A stretch of 64,000 bases of DNA from JAKVJE01 sp047722305 (GCA_047722305.1 JBDNYM010000003.1:19238-83237), one strand, 5' to 3'; positions 37,176 through 46,098 are shown, counted from the first letter of the stretch. Notes: generated by a model from the sequence alone, not told the origin. Numbers and translations are program-made.

Positions 37176-38293
37176 CGAGTCATACGAGAACACCCGTAAG
37201 TGACACCGTCATCGCGATGACGCCCGACACCGTGCGCTGGGGCACGCTCCCCGCCCGCGGCGACGAGGCGCTGATCGAGGTGCCGGCCGGGAGCCGGATC
37301 GTCATCGACACGGTCAGCCACGAGGGCATCCTCGAGGATCAGGGTCGGGATCCGGTGGCGTTCTTCGCCGCCCAGGGGGTCATCCCGAGTGACGTACTGC
37401 CCGACGCCGTCGACATCGCCCGCGAGGTGCCGCACCAGTTCGGCGTCGATGGCCCGCACGTCGTGAGCCGTCCCATCCGCGTGCTCGGGGCACATGCCGG
37501 CGACGTGCTGGCGGTGCGCATCCTGGAGCTCGCCCCGCGCGTTCCGTACGGGGTGGTCTCCAACCGTCACGGCAAGGGCGCCCTGCCCGACGAGCTGCCG
37601 CGCGCGGCCGCGGTGCGCAGCGTCTTCGCCCGCCTCGATGCGGCGGACCCCGATCTGGCAGTGATGCCGTGCACCGGCCTCGACGCGGTGGAGCTCATGA
37701 ACGCGGACCCCTCGGAGCGATCCGGGCTGCGGGAGCGGCTCTGGTCGAGGACGGTCCGCTTCCCCCTCAACCCGTTCCTCGGCATCATGGGGGTCACACC
37801 CGACACCGACGAGCACCTGAACTCGGTGCCGCCGGGGGCGTTCGGCGGCAACATCGACGTCAACCTGATGGTGGCCGGCACGACGCTGTACCTGCCGGTG
37901 CAGGTCGACGGGGCCGGCTTCTACGTGGGCGACCCGCACTTCGTGCAGGGGGACGGGGAAGTATCCCTGACCGCGCTCGAGGCGCCGCTGCGAGCCGCAC
38001 TGCAGCTCGACGTCATCCCGGCGGCCGACGTGACGGCTCGCTTCGGCGAGCTGGACGGGCCGATGGTCGAGACGGATGACTTCCTGGTCCCGACCGGGCG
38101 TGACCGCGACCTTGACATCGCGGTGCAGCGCTGCATACGGCAGGCGATCTCGCTGCTCGGGCATCGCTGGGGGATGGACGAGGCGCACGCCTATGCGTAT
38201 CTGAGCGCCGCCACCGACTTCAACATCTCGCAGGTGGTGGATGTGGTGAAGGGCGCCCACGCCCGCATCCGCAAGAGCGATTTCGAGGGCTGA
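37172..38293 (+). CDS. acetamidase/formamidase family hydrolase
   Basis: 373 aa overlapping the regulator stop by 4 nt. Family features include VPAGSRIVIDTVSHEGI, GPHVVSRPIRVLGAHAGDVLAVRILEL, PLNPFLGIMGVTPDTDEHLNSVPPGAFGGNIDVN and VDGAGFYVGDPHFVQGDGEVSLTALE, all typical of FmdA/AmdA proteins that hydrolyse short aliphatic amides to ammonia and a carboxylate. The C-terminus AYAYLSAATDFNISQVVDVVKG is the usual family end. With the importer it would make an amide-scavenging unit; the real substrate may be larger than acetamide. Confidence 0.85.
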   Translation: MTSHTRTPVSDTVIAMTPDTVRWGTLPARGDEALIEVPAGSRIVIDTVSHEGILEDQGRDPVAFFAAQGVIPSDVLPDAVDIAREVPHQFGVDGPHVVSRPIRVLGAHAGDVLAVRILELAPRVPYGVVSNRHGKGALPDELPRAAAVRSVFARLDAADPDLAVMPCTGLDAVELMNADPSERSGLRERLWSRTVRFPLNPFLGIMGVTPDTDEHLNSVPPGAFGGNIDVNLMVAGTTLYLPVQVDGAGFYVGDPHFVQGDGEVSLTALEAPLRAALQLDVIPAADVTARFGELDGPMVETDDFLVPTGRDRDLDIAVQRCIRQAISLLGHRWGMDEAHAYAYLSAATDFNISQVVDVVKGAHARIRKSDFEG

Positions 38294-38345
38294 GCACGCT
38301 GAGAACGGGGCCCGACGGCTGCGGGAGGTTAAGCTGATCCCCGCC

Positions 38346-39767
38346 ATGAGCACCTCTGCTGCACGAACCACCCTTTCCCCGGAGCAACGCGTCCGGACCA
38401 TCGTGTTCGTCGCCACCATGGGGGCGATCGGATTCGGCTACGACACGGGGGTGATCTCGGGCGCGCTGCCGTTCATGACGCTGTCCCCGTCCCACGGAGG
38501 CATCGGACTGACCCCGGTCACGGAGGGGGTCGTCACCTCGTCGCTGGTCTTCGGGGCGGCGGTAGGCGCCTTCTTCGCCGGCCGGCTGGCGGACGGCATC
38601 GGCCGGCGCCGCAGCCTGCAGATCCTGGCGGTGGGCTTCTTCATCGGCGCCATCGGGACGGCGCTGTCGCCGAACGTGCCGGTGATGGTGGTCTTCCGGG
38701 TGGTGCTGGGCTTGGCGGTGGGCGGGGCGTCCACCGTGGTGCCGATCTTCATCGCGGAGGTGGCGCCGCCGAGCCACCGCGACCGGTTGGTCTCCCGCAA
38801 CGAGCTGATGATCGTCACCGGGCAGCTGCTCGCCTACGTGTTCAACGCGATCATCGTGATGGCGCTCAGCGAGGCGACCGGCGTGTGGCGCCTGATGCTG
38901 CTGATCTGCGCCCTGCCGCCGGTGCTGCTGTTCGTGGGCATGCTCTTCGTCCCGGAGTCGCCGCGCTGGGTGGCCGCGCACGGCAACCCGAAGCACGCCT
39001 GGGCGATTCTGCGCCGCCTCCGCCACCGCTCCGAGCTGCACCGGGAGGTGGCGGCGATCACCGCCTCCATCGAGGTGATTCGGGATGAGCCTCCCGCATC
39101 CTGGCGCGATCTCGCCACGCCGTGGATCCGGCGGCTGATCCTGATCGGCATGGCCGCCGGGGCGGCGCAGCAGCTCTCCGGCGTGAACTCGGTCATGTAC
39201 TTCGCGCCCACCATCCTGCAGCGCTCGGGGCTGGGGGCGCAGGCGGCGATCGTCTCCACGATCGGCAACGGCGCGGTCGCGGTGGCGGCCACACTGGTCG
39301 GCATGCGGTTCGCGGGCCGGTTCGGGCGCCGACCGATGATGCTGACCGGGCTGGGCGGGGTGATCTGCGCCCACGCGCTGTTGGGGCTGGTCTTCCTGCT
39401 GCCGTCGAGCTTCGGGCGCAGCATGGCGATCCTGGGGCTGATGATGGTGCTGCTGTTCTTCATCCAGGCGATGATCTCGGTGGTCTACTGGCTGCTGATG
39501 TCGGAGATGTTCCCGCTGCGCATCCGCGGATTCGCCGCCGGGGTCTCGGTGGCGGCGTCATGGATCGCCAACGGGGTGGTCGCGCTGCTGTTCCCCATGA
39601 TGCTGCACGCGCTCGGCGGCACGTCGTTCTTCGTGTTCGCGGTCATCAACGTGGTGAGCTTCGTGGTCATCTTCCTGGTGCTGCCGGAGACGCACGGGAA
39701 GTCGCTGGAGCAGCTGGAAACGGAATTCAGAGGCGCTTCTCGGGCGCCCGAGTCCACGATGGGCTGA
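38346..39767 (+). CDS. MFS transporter, sugar porter type
   Basis: 473 aa with twelve membrane segments. Sugar-porter marks are present: GFGYDTGVISGALPFM in helix 1, GRLADGIGRRRSLQ after helix 2, PESPRWVAAHG at the end of helix 6, QQLSGVNSVMYFAPTILQRSG in helix 7, GRFGRRPMM and a final LPETHGKSLEQLE. A hexose or polyol substrate is most likely. It begins 52 nt after the amidase stop and is followed by an aldo/keto reductase, so it may share the operon or have its own promoter. Confidence 0.87.
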   Translation: MSTSAARTTLSPEQRVRTIVFVATMGAIGFGYDTGVISGALPFMTLSPSHGGIGLTPVTEGVVTSSLVFGAAVGAFFAGRLADGIGRRRSLQILAVGFFIGAIGTALSPNVPVMVVFRVVLGLAVGGASTVVPIFIAEVAPPSHRDRLVSRNELMIVTGQLLAYVFNAIIVMALSEATGVWRLMLLICALPPVLLFVGMLFVPESPRWVAAHGNPKHAWAILRRLRHRSELHREVAAITASIEVIRDEPPASWRDLATPWIRRLILIGMAAGAAQQLSGVNSVMYFAPTILQRSGLGAQAAIVSTIGNGAVAVAATLVGMRFAGRFGRRPMMLTGLGGVICAHALLGLVFLLPSSFGRSMAILGLMMVLLFFIQAMISVVYWLLMSEMFPLRIRGFAAGVSVAASWIANGVVALLFPMMLHALGGTSFFVFAVINVVSFVVIFLVLPETHGKSLEQLETEFRGASRAPESTMG

Positions 39768-39823
39768 GCGCCGGAACCGAGGCGAGCCACACCCCGGCGA
39801 GCGATATCGAGTGAGGAGCACGT

Positions 39824-40678
39824 TTGGCTATTTCCGAAGAGGCACGTATTCCGCAGATCCAGCTGAATGACGGGCACGAGCTGCCGGCCGTCGGATTCGG
39901 CACCTACAAGCTGAACGGCGTCGAGGGCGCCGGCGTCATCGCGAAGGCCATCGACCACGGCTACAGGCTGATCGACACCGCGTTCAACTACGAGAACGAG
40001 GGCACGGTCGGGGAGGCGATCCGGCGCGCGTCGGTGCCGCGCGAGCAGATCATCGTCAGCTCGAAACTGCCCGGCCGGCACCACGCCTACGACGAGGCGC
40101 TCGCCACCATCGAGGAATCGGTGTACCGCACCGGCCTCGACCACCTCGACCTCTACCTCATCCACTGGCCGCTGCCGAAGCGGGGGAAGTACGTGGAGGC
40201 CTGGCGGGCGCTGATCGAGGCGCGGCGGCGCGGGCTGGTCACCTCGATCGGGGTCAGCAACTTCCTGCCTGAGCACCTGGAGCGCCTCGTCGCCGAGACG
40301 GGGGTCGCGCCGGCGGTGAACCAGATCGAGATGCATCCCTACTTCCCGCAGGCTGGGCAGCGGGCATGGGATGCGGACCACGGCATCGTCGACGAGGCCT
40401 GGTCGCCGCTGGGCCGCGCGAGTGCCGTGCTGCAGGACCCGGTGGTGAAGCGGATCGCCGATGCCTACCAGCGCGGCACGGGGCAGATCGTGCTGCGGTG
40501 GCAGACGCAGCTGGGCATCATCCCGCTGCCGAAAGCCGCCCACGCCGAGCGGCAGGAGCAGAATCTGTCGATCTTCGACTTCGAGCTCAGCCCGGCCGAG
40601 CTGGACGAGATCACGGGCCTGGGTCGTCCCGATGGGAGAATCGCCGACCAGGACCCGGCCGAGTACGAGGAGTTCTAG
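39824..40678 (+). CDS. aldo/keto reductase
   Basis: 284 aa beginning with TTG 39824, with GAGGAG 5-7 nt upstream. The (beta/alpha)8 reductase signature is complete: GFGTYKLNG, then LIDTAFNYENEGTVGEAI containing the catalytic Asp and Tyr, KLPGRHHAYDEA, the catalytic His in LIHWPLPKRGKYVEAWRALIEA and the NADPH-binding IIPLPKAAHAERQEQNLSIFDFELS. It is close to the 2,5-diketo-gluconate reductase subgroup. The gene follows the sugar-porter gene and converges with hutD, their stop codons overlapping at 40675-40678. Confidence 0.87.
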   Translation: MAISEEARIPQIQLNDGHELPAVGFGTYKLNGVEGAGVIAKAIDHGYRLIDTAFNYENEGTVGEAIRRASVPREQIIVSSKLPGRHHAYDEALATIEESVYRTGLDHLDLYLIHWPLPKRGKYVEAWRALIEARRRGLVTSIGVSNFLPEHLERLVAETGVAPAVNQIEMHPYFPQAGQRAWDADHGIVDEAWSPLGRASAVLQDPVVKRIADAYQRGTGQIVLRWQTQLGIIPLPKAAHAERQEQNLSIFDFELSPAELDEITGLGRPDGRIADQDPAEYEEF

Positions 40679-41304
40679 GCCGTCTGCGCCTGGGCCAGGG
40701 GCATGACGCGCAGCTCCATCAGCACTGCTGGGCCAATGATGGCGGCCGGTGCCGTCTCCGGCGCGGCACTCGCCGAGATCGCTACGGCGTCGAGCCCGGC
40801 CAACGTCACCGGGGCCTGGCCCGGGACCGCCAGCTGCGGCGCGCCCTCCAGTACGATGAGGGCCCGCCAGCTGCCGTCCGGGGTATCCGGGGCATCGAGG
40901 CCGAGGCGCTCGCCGGCCCGCAGGTTGCGGCGGCGCATCGCCCCGGTGCCGACGGCATCCCGCACCATCAGATTGAGGTCTCGTGCCGGCACCCGGGCGG
41001 GTTCGGCGTGGGCCGGCAGCGCCCCCGAGAACTCGACCGGTTCCCAGCGCCCCAGCCGGTGGACGTCGTCGCCGACGCACAGCAGGATCCCGTCCGGCTC
41101 CAGCGACGCGAACCAGCGCGTGTAGCCGCTGAAGTCGGAGAACGCCGAGGGGCCGGTCACCTCAGCGATACTGACCCGCCAGTCGACGGCGTCCGGCCGG
41201 GCGCCCGCGGGCGACTGGGCGACGGTCACGGTCTGTCCCGCCCCGTTGGCCCAGGGCTGGGCGACGAGCTCGGCGCGCCGGATCAGGCGCAGCGCAGCGG
41301 TCAT
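40675..41304 (-). CDS. hutD: HutD family protein
   Basis: 209 aa from ATG 41304. The N-terminus RLIRRAELVAQPWANGAGQT followed by DAVDWRVSIAEVTGPSAFSDFSGYTRWF is the HutD cupin signature. The rest is beta-rich, ending AVLMELRVMPLAQAQ. HutD proteins are associated with histidine utilisation genes in proteobacteria, where a regulatory or flow-limiting role has been proposed. No hut genes are near, so the role here is open. Its start overlaps the stop of the upstream aldo/keto reductase gene by 4 nt (ATGA), giving a two-gene unit. Confidence 0.78.
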   Translation of the reverse strand: MTAALRLIRRAELVAQPWANGAGQTVTVAQSPAGARPDAVDWRVSIAEVTGPSAFSDFSGYTRWFASLEPDGILLCVGDDVHRLGRWEPVEFSGALPAHAEPARVPARDLNLMVRDAVGTGAMRRRNLRAGERLGLDAPDTPDGSWRALIVLEGAPQLAVPGQAPVTLAGLDAVAISASAAPETAPAAIIGPAVLMELRVMPLAQAQTA

Positions 41305-42179
41305 CGCACCGGCTCCGCGTCGAGGGCGGCGATCTCGTCGGCGCTCAGTTGCAGGTCGGCGGCCTGCAGCGAGTCGAGGATGGTCTCGGGTCGATGCGAC
41401 GCGGGGATGGGGATGACGTGCGGTCCCTGGGCGAGCTCCCAGGCCAGCACCACCTGCGAGGTGGAGACCCCGTGCGTCGCCGCGACCCGATCGAAGGGGA
41501 CGAACAGCGCCGGGTCGACCGTGCGCCGGTACGGCGCGCCCAGCGGGCTCCACGCGATGAACGCGAGGCCGAGTTCGCCAGTGACCTCGATCTCGGGCCG
41601 CGAGGTGCGGAACGTGGGGGAGAACTCGTTCTGCACCGCCACCAGCCGGTCGCCGAGGATGCGATGGGCGGTGCGGATCTGCTGCGGGTTCACGTTCGAG
41701 ATGCCGATGGTGCGGGCCAGCCCCGCGTCGACGAGGTCCGCCATGGCGGCCAGCTCGTCCTCGTACGGGTAGGCGGGGTCGGGACGGTGCAGGTAGAGCA
41801 GGTCGATGGCGTCGACGCCGAGGGCGCGCGCCGACTCGTGGGCGTGCAGCTTGAGCCGGTCGGGTGCGCCGTCGAGGCCCCAAGCGGGCACCCCGTCCTG
41901 CAGCACACGCGTGTGGCCCACTTTGGTGGCGACGCTCACCGGCGCGAGGTCGCCGTCCCAGGTGCGCAGCGCGTCCGCGACCAGCCGCTCGCCGTACTGC
42001 TCCTCGCCGCCGGCCAGGTAGTAGCTCCAGGCGACGTCGAGGTGAGTGATCCCGGCGTCCAGCACCCGGTGCAGCACGGAGATCGATGCGTCTCGTCCGG
42101 GGCGTCCCTCGATGGCCAGCGCCATGCAGCCGTAGGAGATGGCGGTGGCGCGGTAGGGGCCGATATCTCGGTATTTCAT
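41301..42179 (-). CDS. aldo/keto reductase (YcsN/YdhF-like)
   Basis: 292 aa from ATG 42179. It opens YRDIGPYRATAISYGCMALA and continues GITHLDVAWSYYLAGGEEQYGERLVADAL, the catalytic Asp/Tyr region. It has the catalytic histidine in DLLYLHRPDPAYPYEDE, the ARTIGISNVNPQQI strand and IPIPASHRPETILDSLQAADLQLSADE for cofactor binding. This is the oxidoreductase subgroup with the SYYLAGGEEQ insertion. It is unlike the reductase at 39824 in detail. Translation of hutD is coupled to it. Confidence 0.85.
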   Translation of the reverse strand: MKYRDIGPYRATAISYGCMALAIEGRPGRDASISVLHRVLDAGITHLDVAWSYYLAGGEEQYGERLVADALRTWDGDLAPVSVATKVGHTRVLQDGVPAWGLDGAPDRLKLHAHESARALGVDAIDLLYLHRPDPAYPYEDELAAMADLVDAGLARTIGISNVNPQQIRTAHRILGDRLVAVQNEFSPTFRTSRPEIEVTGELGLAFIAWSPLGAPYRRTVDPALFVPFDRVAATHGVSTSQVVLAWELAQGPHVIPIPASHRPETILDSLQAADLQLSADEIAALDAEPVR

Positions 42180-42281
42180 GAGACCACGATAGGTCTCGGG
42201 CCAGGATGCGAGACAATGGTGAGTGCGAGGTCTCGAAGCCCGGACCCGATGCAGACGACATATGAAGGAGCGCGCGAGCGG

Positions 42282-42686
42282 ATGAGCGACTGGCAGCACG
42301 GCGACTACAAGCAGCTGATCGAGGAGGCGACGTCGTTCACCGCGACGATCGACCCCGCCTGGAAGTTTGACGAGCACGAGATCGAGGTCTGGCATCAGTT
42401 CCAGCAGGGGATCTCCGACCTGGCGGAGGCGATCAGTCGCACCGAGGCGGGCGAGGCGAAGCACGACGACTACAACGGCCTGATCGACACCGCCTACCGT
42501 CACGCCAAAGAGCTTGACGAGGAGTGGTTCATCACCGGCACCGAGCAGGAGGGCAACGTCCTCTACGGCGACCAGGAGCGCTGGGGGCAGCTGGCCCACT
42601 ACGTGTGGGACCTGATCGAGATCCTGCTGGTCAAGCGGGGCGATGACCTGGAGCACTCGCCTCACGCCTTCACGCACGGGAGCTGA
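42282..42686 (+). CDS. hypothetical acidic protein (134 aa)
   Basis: Start at ATG 42282 with GAAGGAG about 11 nt upstream; an in-frame ATG at 42249 is the alternative. The product is soluble and rich in Asp, Glu and Trp (GDYKQLIEEATSFTATIDPAW, then EEWFITGTEQEGNVLYGDQE and WDLIEILLVKR). I do not recognise a family. It ends 2 nt before the apbE start, so the two are probably co-expressed. Confidence 0.65.
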   Translation: MSDWQHGDYKQLIEEATSFTATIDPAWKFDEHEIEVWHQFQQGISDLAEAISRTEAGEAKHDDYNGLIDTAYRHAKELDEEWFITGTEQEGNVLYGDQERWGQLAHYVWDLIEILLVKRGDDLEHSPHAFTHGS

Positions 42687-42688
42687 GG

Positions 42689-43645
42689 ATGGCGGCCCCG
42701 TTCGGGGTCGCACGGTGGCGGGACTGGTCGGTGGACGTCCGGGTCGTCACCGTGGATGCACGGGCGATCGCGGCGGCGGAGCGGATCTGCCGGGATGAGA
42801 TGGCAGCGGTGGCGGCCGCGATCGATCGCTTCGACCCGGAGTCGGAGCTGTCGCGGCTGACCGGTCGGGTCGGCCGGGCTGAGGAGGTCACGGCCGAGGT
42901 GTCGCCGATGCTGGCCGCCTGTGTCCGCGCGGCGCTGGATGCGGCGGCGGAGACCGACGGCCTGGTGGACCCGACGGTCGGCTCAGACCTGCGCCGGGCG
43001 GGCTACACGGTCGATGTGGACGAGATCGATGCGGATGCCCCGTATCCGGAGGCCCGACCGCAGCGCCGCAGCTGGCGGGACATCCGGCTCACCGGGTCCG
43101 GTGACGGGAACACAAGCGGGAGCGCGGCGACGCTCCGCCTGCCCGCGGACGTCGTCCTCGACTTCGGTGCCACTGCGAAGGCTCTGGCCGCCGACCGGGC
43201 GGCCCGGCGTGCGGCGACGCAGCTGGGCACGGGGGTGCTGGCGTCGCTGGGCGGCGACGTGTCGGCGGCGGGCCCCGAGCCGGTCGGCGGGTGGCGTATC
43301 CGATTGCAGGACGGCCCCGCCGAGCCGGCCTGGACGGTGACGCTGCGCGGCGCGGGCGGGATCGCCACGTCCAGTCTGCTGCACCGGGTCTGGATGCGGG
43401 CGGGCCGCCAGGCCGGGCACATCATCGACCCCCGCACCGGCCAGCCGGTGCCGCCGGTGTGGCGGACGGTCGCCGTCATCGCCCCGACCTGCCTCGCGGC
43501 GAACGTGTGGAGCACGGCGGCGATGGTGCTCGGGCGGGACGCCCCGGCCCGGCTGAAGGCGCGCCACCCGGCGCTGCTGGTGCCAGAGGCGGGGGAGCCG
43601 CTCGAGGTCGGCGGGTGGCCCCGCCTGGCCCGGCGCACCGCCTGA
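42689..43645 (+). CDS. apbE: FAD:protein FMN transferase (ApbE)
   Basis: 318 aa. Family marks are AIDRFDPESELSRLTGRVG, the catalytic-site sequence DVVLDFGATAKALAADRAARRA, LASLGGDVSAAGP, GGIATSSLLHRVW and HIIDPRTGQPVPPVWRTVAVIAPTCLAANVWSTAAMVLG, all in the right order. ApbE attaches FMN covalently through a threonine of target flavoproteins. No signal peptide is visible, so it may act in the cytoplasm. No obvious FMN-accepting redox partner is encoded next to it. Confidence 0.87.
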   Translation: MAAPFGVARWRDWSVDVRVVTVDARAIAAAERICRDEMAAVAAAIDRFDPESELSRLTGRVGRAEEVTAEVSPMLAACVRAALDAAAETDGLVDPTVGSDLRRAGYTVDVDEIDADAPYPEARPQRRSWRDIRLTGSGDGNTSGSAATLRLPADVVLDFGATAKALAADRAARRAATQLGTGVLASLGGDVSAAGPEPVGGWRIRLQDGPAEPAWTVTLRGAGGIATSSLLHRVWMRAGRQAGHIIDPRTGQPVPPVWRTVAVIAPTCLAANVWSTAAMVLGRDAPARLKARHPALLVPEAGEPLEVGGWPRLARRTA

Positions 43646-43688
43646 AGTGCGGGCGCTGATCCCAACGGGGAAGAGCAAGAGTTTCTTG

Positions 43689-44301
43689 CTACTGCCCCGG
43701 ACACTGAATCGGGCGGTTTCCGCGAAGCAAAGCAGCGGGCAGTGGGTGCGGGGTGCGCTGCGGCTGGACATCGTAGAGGTCCGCGTGTGCGGCGAACAAC
43801 TTCGGGTGCTGACGGGCGATCGCACTGTGGAACTCGGCCGGCGTCGTGGGCGGTGCCACCTGACGTTTCGACGAAAAGGTCGATCACCGCTGAATATGCC
43901 TCTCGAGTGAGACGTAGAGAGAGGAAGAGATCGGGGTTGACCGCCGAGATTCCGATCTCAGCGAGGTCCTCCTCTGCGAAGCCATCGACGTCTTCGGTGA
44001 TGAGGAATTGTGCTCCCGCAGACTCGGTGTCGGCAAGGATCTGACGATCGGTTTCCGAGGTGGCGATGAACCGGCCTGCGACACTGCCGCTTGGGCTCAG
44101 ACGAAAACCGAAGCGCTTTCGGATGACCGCTGGGGATATCGCACGAGGCCGCAGATGACGGATAGCTTCGTTCTCCGCGGTCAGGCTCCACGTCACATGA
44201 AAGTCGCTCAGTGGACCGCCGACCATGAGTAGCGTGCGGGTGACAGGCTTCGCCAGCACGTTGGCGTCGAGGAAGACGCGCGTGGATGAGGACTCAGTCA
44301 A
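43689..44301 (-). pseudogene. PIN domain toxin (VapC-like), frameshifted
   Basis: The start is TTG 44301 inside the 3' end of the antitoxin gene (8-nt overlap). The first 147 residues form a PIN domain: catalytic Asp in RVFLDANVLAKP, and ETDRQILADTESAGAQFLITEDVDGF with the later acids. After ETS (about 43863) the frame runs into unrelated sequence. A +1 shift there gives a convincing C-terminus, PPTTPAEFHSAIARQHPKLF then AAHADLYDVQP, ending at a stop at 43689-43691. So a single indel near 43860 disrupts an otherwise normal RNase toxin of about 204 aa. Confidence 0.7.
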
Positions 44302-44653
44302 ACAGATCGGCTCTCAGATCATCGGCCGTGGCCTCCACCAGGTCGCCCATCGTGGCGTGCCAAAACCGCAGGTACTCCTCGTAGGGGATGCGGTTGCGGT
44401 TGCCCACTTTGATCGCGTGGAGGTCGCCTGAAGCGATCTTCCGCGAGATGGTCGAACGCGACATGCCCGTCCGCTCCGCTACCTGTGCCGGCGTGAGCAT
44501 GCGGGGTTTCGTCGTGAGGGTGACGATTTTCCCCTCAGCGGCAGCGCGCCGCACGTACGCAGCAACCTGGTCCAGCCAATCAGGCCGCTCCGTCGGAAGC
44601 CCCGGTGTCGCACGGACGTCCTCAGGAGCGATGGTCAGGCTTTGCGTGTTCAT
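44294..44653 (-). CDS. HTH antitoxin (excisionase/MerR-like DNA-binding domain)
   Basis: 119 aa. The region TKPRMLTPAQVAERTGMSRSTISRKIASGDLHAIKVGNRNRIPYEEYLRFW is a classic excisionase-type winged helix. The N-terminal 45 residues are polar and helical; the C-terminal tail GDLVEATADDLRADLFD is acidic, as in antitoxins that cover a basic toxin. It overlaps the PIN gene by 8 nt, the usual antitoxin-toxin arrangement, and probably represses its own promoter. It is intact although the toxin is broken. Confidence 0.78.
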   Translation of the reverse strand: MNTQSLTIAPEDVRATPGLPTERPDWLDQVAAYVRRAAAEGKIVTLTTKPRMLTPAQVAERTGMSRSTISRKIASGDLHAIKVGNRNRIPYEEYLRFWHATMGDLVEATADDLRADLFD

Positions 44654-44766
44654 AGCAGCAGCATACCCAGATTTGCGCAGATAGAAGAGTATATCTGTTC
44701 AGAATGTTCTATTGAGCGACTGCAACGATATGGCTCTGTCAAGTCGCGGGCGGGGAATCCTTGCGA

Positions 44767-44955
44767 CTACTCGGCGGGCACCGCGGCCGGGATGCAGCGC
44801 TTGCGCAGCTCGGTCAGACCGGTCCGCAGCCGGGAGAGCCCCTCGGTGAGCGTCGCGTCGTCGTAGGTGTACGAGATGCGCAGGTGGTGCTCGCCGTGGG
44901 GGCCGTATTCGCTGCCGGCGCGCAGCTCGACGCCGTAGTCGTCGATGAGCGTGCG
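44767..44955 (-). pseudogene. C-terminal remnant of a class I/II aminotransferase
   Basis: Reading leftwards, one frame gives TLIDDYGVELRAGSEYGPHG, then EHHLRISYTYDDATLTEGLSRLRTGLTEL and a stop at 44767. The G-S-x-[FY]-G-x-x-G-x-x-[HY]-[LV]-R-[IL]-S-[YF] pattern is the conserved end of aspartate-aminotransferase-like enzymes, including the substrate-binding Arg. Nothing upstream of about 44955 continues it; instead the membrane protein genes at 44972 and 45160 begin. The first 85 percent of the gene has been deleted or replaced. Confidence 0.7.
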
Positions 44956-44971
44956 GCACGGGCGTGGCGTG

Positions 44972-45163
44972 ATGCTGTCCGTGATCGCTTATGGTGCTGC
45001 CATGCTCCTGCTCGGCGTCGTCCTCCTCCTTGTATCCCGGGGCGGCGCCCCCGGCTGGGGGACGGCGGCGTGCCTGGTGCCCGTGCTGATGTTCGCCGGC
45101 GTCGCGGGCGTGGGGCGGGCCTTCCCGCAGCTGTGGCGCTCCCGGCGGGAGGTCGCCGCATGA
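44972..45163 (+). CDS. small membrane protein, partner of AEC transporter
   Basis: 63 aa from ATG 44972 (the frame is open from an ATG at 44945, but that part overlaps the aminotransferase remnant). Two hydrophobic spans, LSVIAYGAAMLLLGVVLLLV and TAACLVPVLMFAGVAGVG, are joined by a short Gly/Pro loop, and the tail is basic (WRSRREVAA). Its stop overlaps the next start as ATGA. It has no recognised family; an accessory subunit is possible. Confidence 0.55.
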   Translation: MLSVIAYGAAMLLLGVVLLLVSRGGAPGWGTAACLVPVLMFAGVAGVGRAFPQLWRSRREVAA

Positions 45164-46086
45164 TCGGGGTCTTGGCCGGGTTCTCGGTCATCGGGGTCGT
45201 CATCGCCCTGGGATGGGTGGTGCAGCGCTTCCAGGTGCTGGGGGAGAACGCGCAGTACGTACTGACCCGGCTGGTGTTCTCCGTCGGCACCCCGTGCATG
45301 CTGTTCGCCACTATCAGCGCATCGCACCTGCACCAGGTGCTCGGCCCGCCGCTGGTCATCCAGGCGCTGAGCGTGCTGGTGTGCTGGGCGGTGTACCTGA
45401 CGTTCTCCGCGCTCGATCGCCGGCAGCAGTGGGGCGCGGGTACGGTGATCGGCTGCCTGTCGACCTCGTACGTGAACGCCGGTAACCTCGGCATCCCCAT
45501 CGCCACCTTCGTCCTCGGGGACGCGGCCCAGGTAGCCCCGATCCTGTTGCTGCAGCTGGCGATCATCACCCCGCTGGCGATGACCGCGCTCGACCTGCTC
45601 ACCAGCTCCGGCACTTCGCTGCGCACCACCGTCCGGCATGTGCTGATGAACCCGGTGCTGATCGGCTGCCTGGCGGCCGTCGTCGTCCTGGTGCTCGGCT
45701 GGAAGGTGCCGACCATCGTGCTGCAGCCCATCCAGCTGCTGGCCGGCATCGCGGTGCCGGGGGCCCTGCTCACGTTCGGGATGTCGATCGCCACCGAGCG
45801 TCCTTTCCAGGACCGGTCGGTGCTGCCCAAACTCGGCTTCGTGGGGGCGATCAAGCTGATCGTGCAGCCGGTCGCCGCGTTCCTCATCGCGTCGCTGCTG
45901 TTCGGGGCCGCCGGGCATGTGCTGTTCTCGTCGGTGGTCATGGCGGCGCTGCCCACTGCGCAGAACGTGTTCAACTACGCGAGCCGATACGGGGTCGGGA
46001 CCGGGCTGGCGCGCGACGTGGGGCTGCTCACCACCATCGGGGCTGTCCCGGTGCTGATCGTGATCGCGCTGCTGCTGGCGGCCTGA
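45160..46086 (+). CDS. AEC family (auxin efflux carrier) transporter
   Basis: 308 aa with GGGAGG 8 nt before ATG 45160. About ten membrane segments are visible. Typical marks are VLTRLVFSVGTPCMLFATIS, the helix-break motif SYVNAGNLGIPIATFVLG (N-x-G-x-x-G-x-P), NPVLIGCLAAVVVL and a C-terminal PTAQNVFNYASRYGVG matching the second broken helix. Bacterial AEC proteins such as MdcF or MleP move dicarboxylates or similar anions. It is convergent with the GntR gene at 46099. Confidence 0.85.
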   Translation: MIGVLAGFSVIGVVIALGWVVQRFQVLGENAQYVLTRLVFSVGTPCMLFATISASHLHQVLGPPLVIQALSVLVCWAVYLTFSALDRRQQWGAGTVIGCLSTSYVNAGNLGIPIATFVLGDAAQVAPILLLQLAIITPLAMTALDLLTSSGTSLRTTVRHVLMNPVLIGCLAAVVVLVLGWKVPTIVLQPIQLLAGIAVPGALLTFGMSIATERPFQDRSVLPKLGFVGAIKLIVQPVAAFLIASLLFGAAGHVLFSSVVMAALPTAQNVFNYASRYGVGTGLARDVGLLTTIGAVPVLIVIALLLAA

Positions 46087-46098
46087 GAACGGGGCGGC

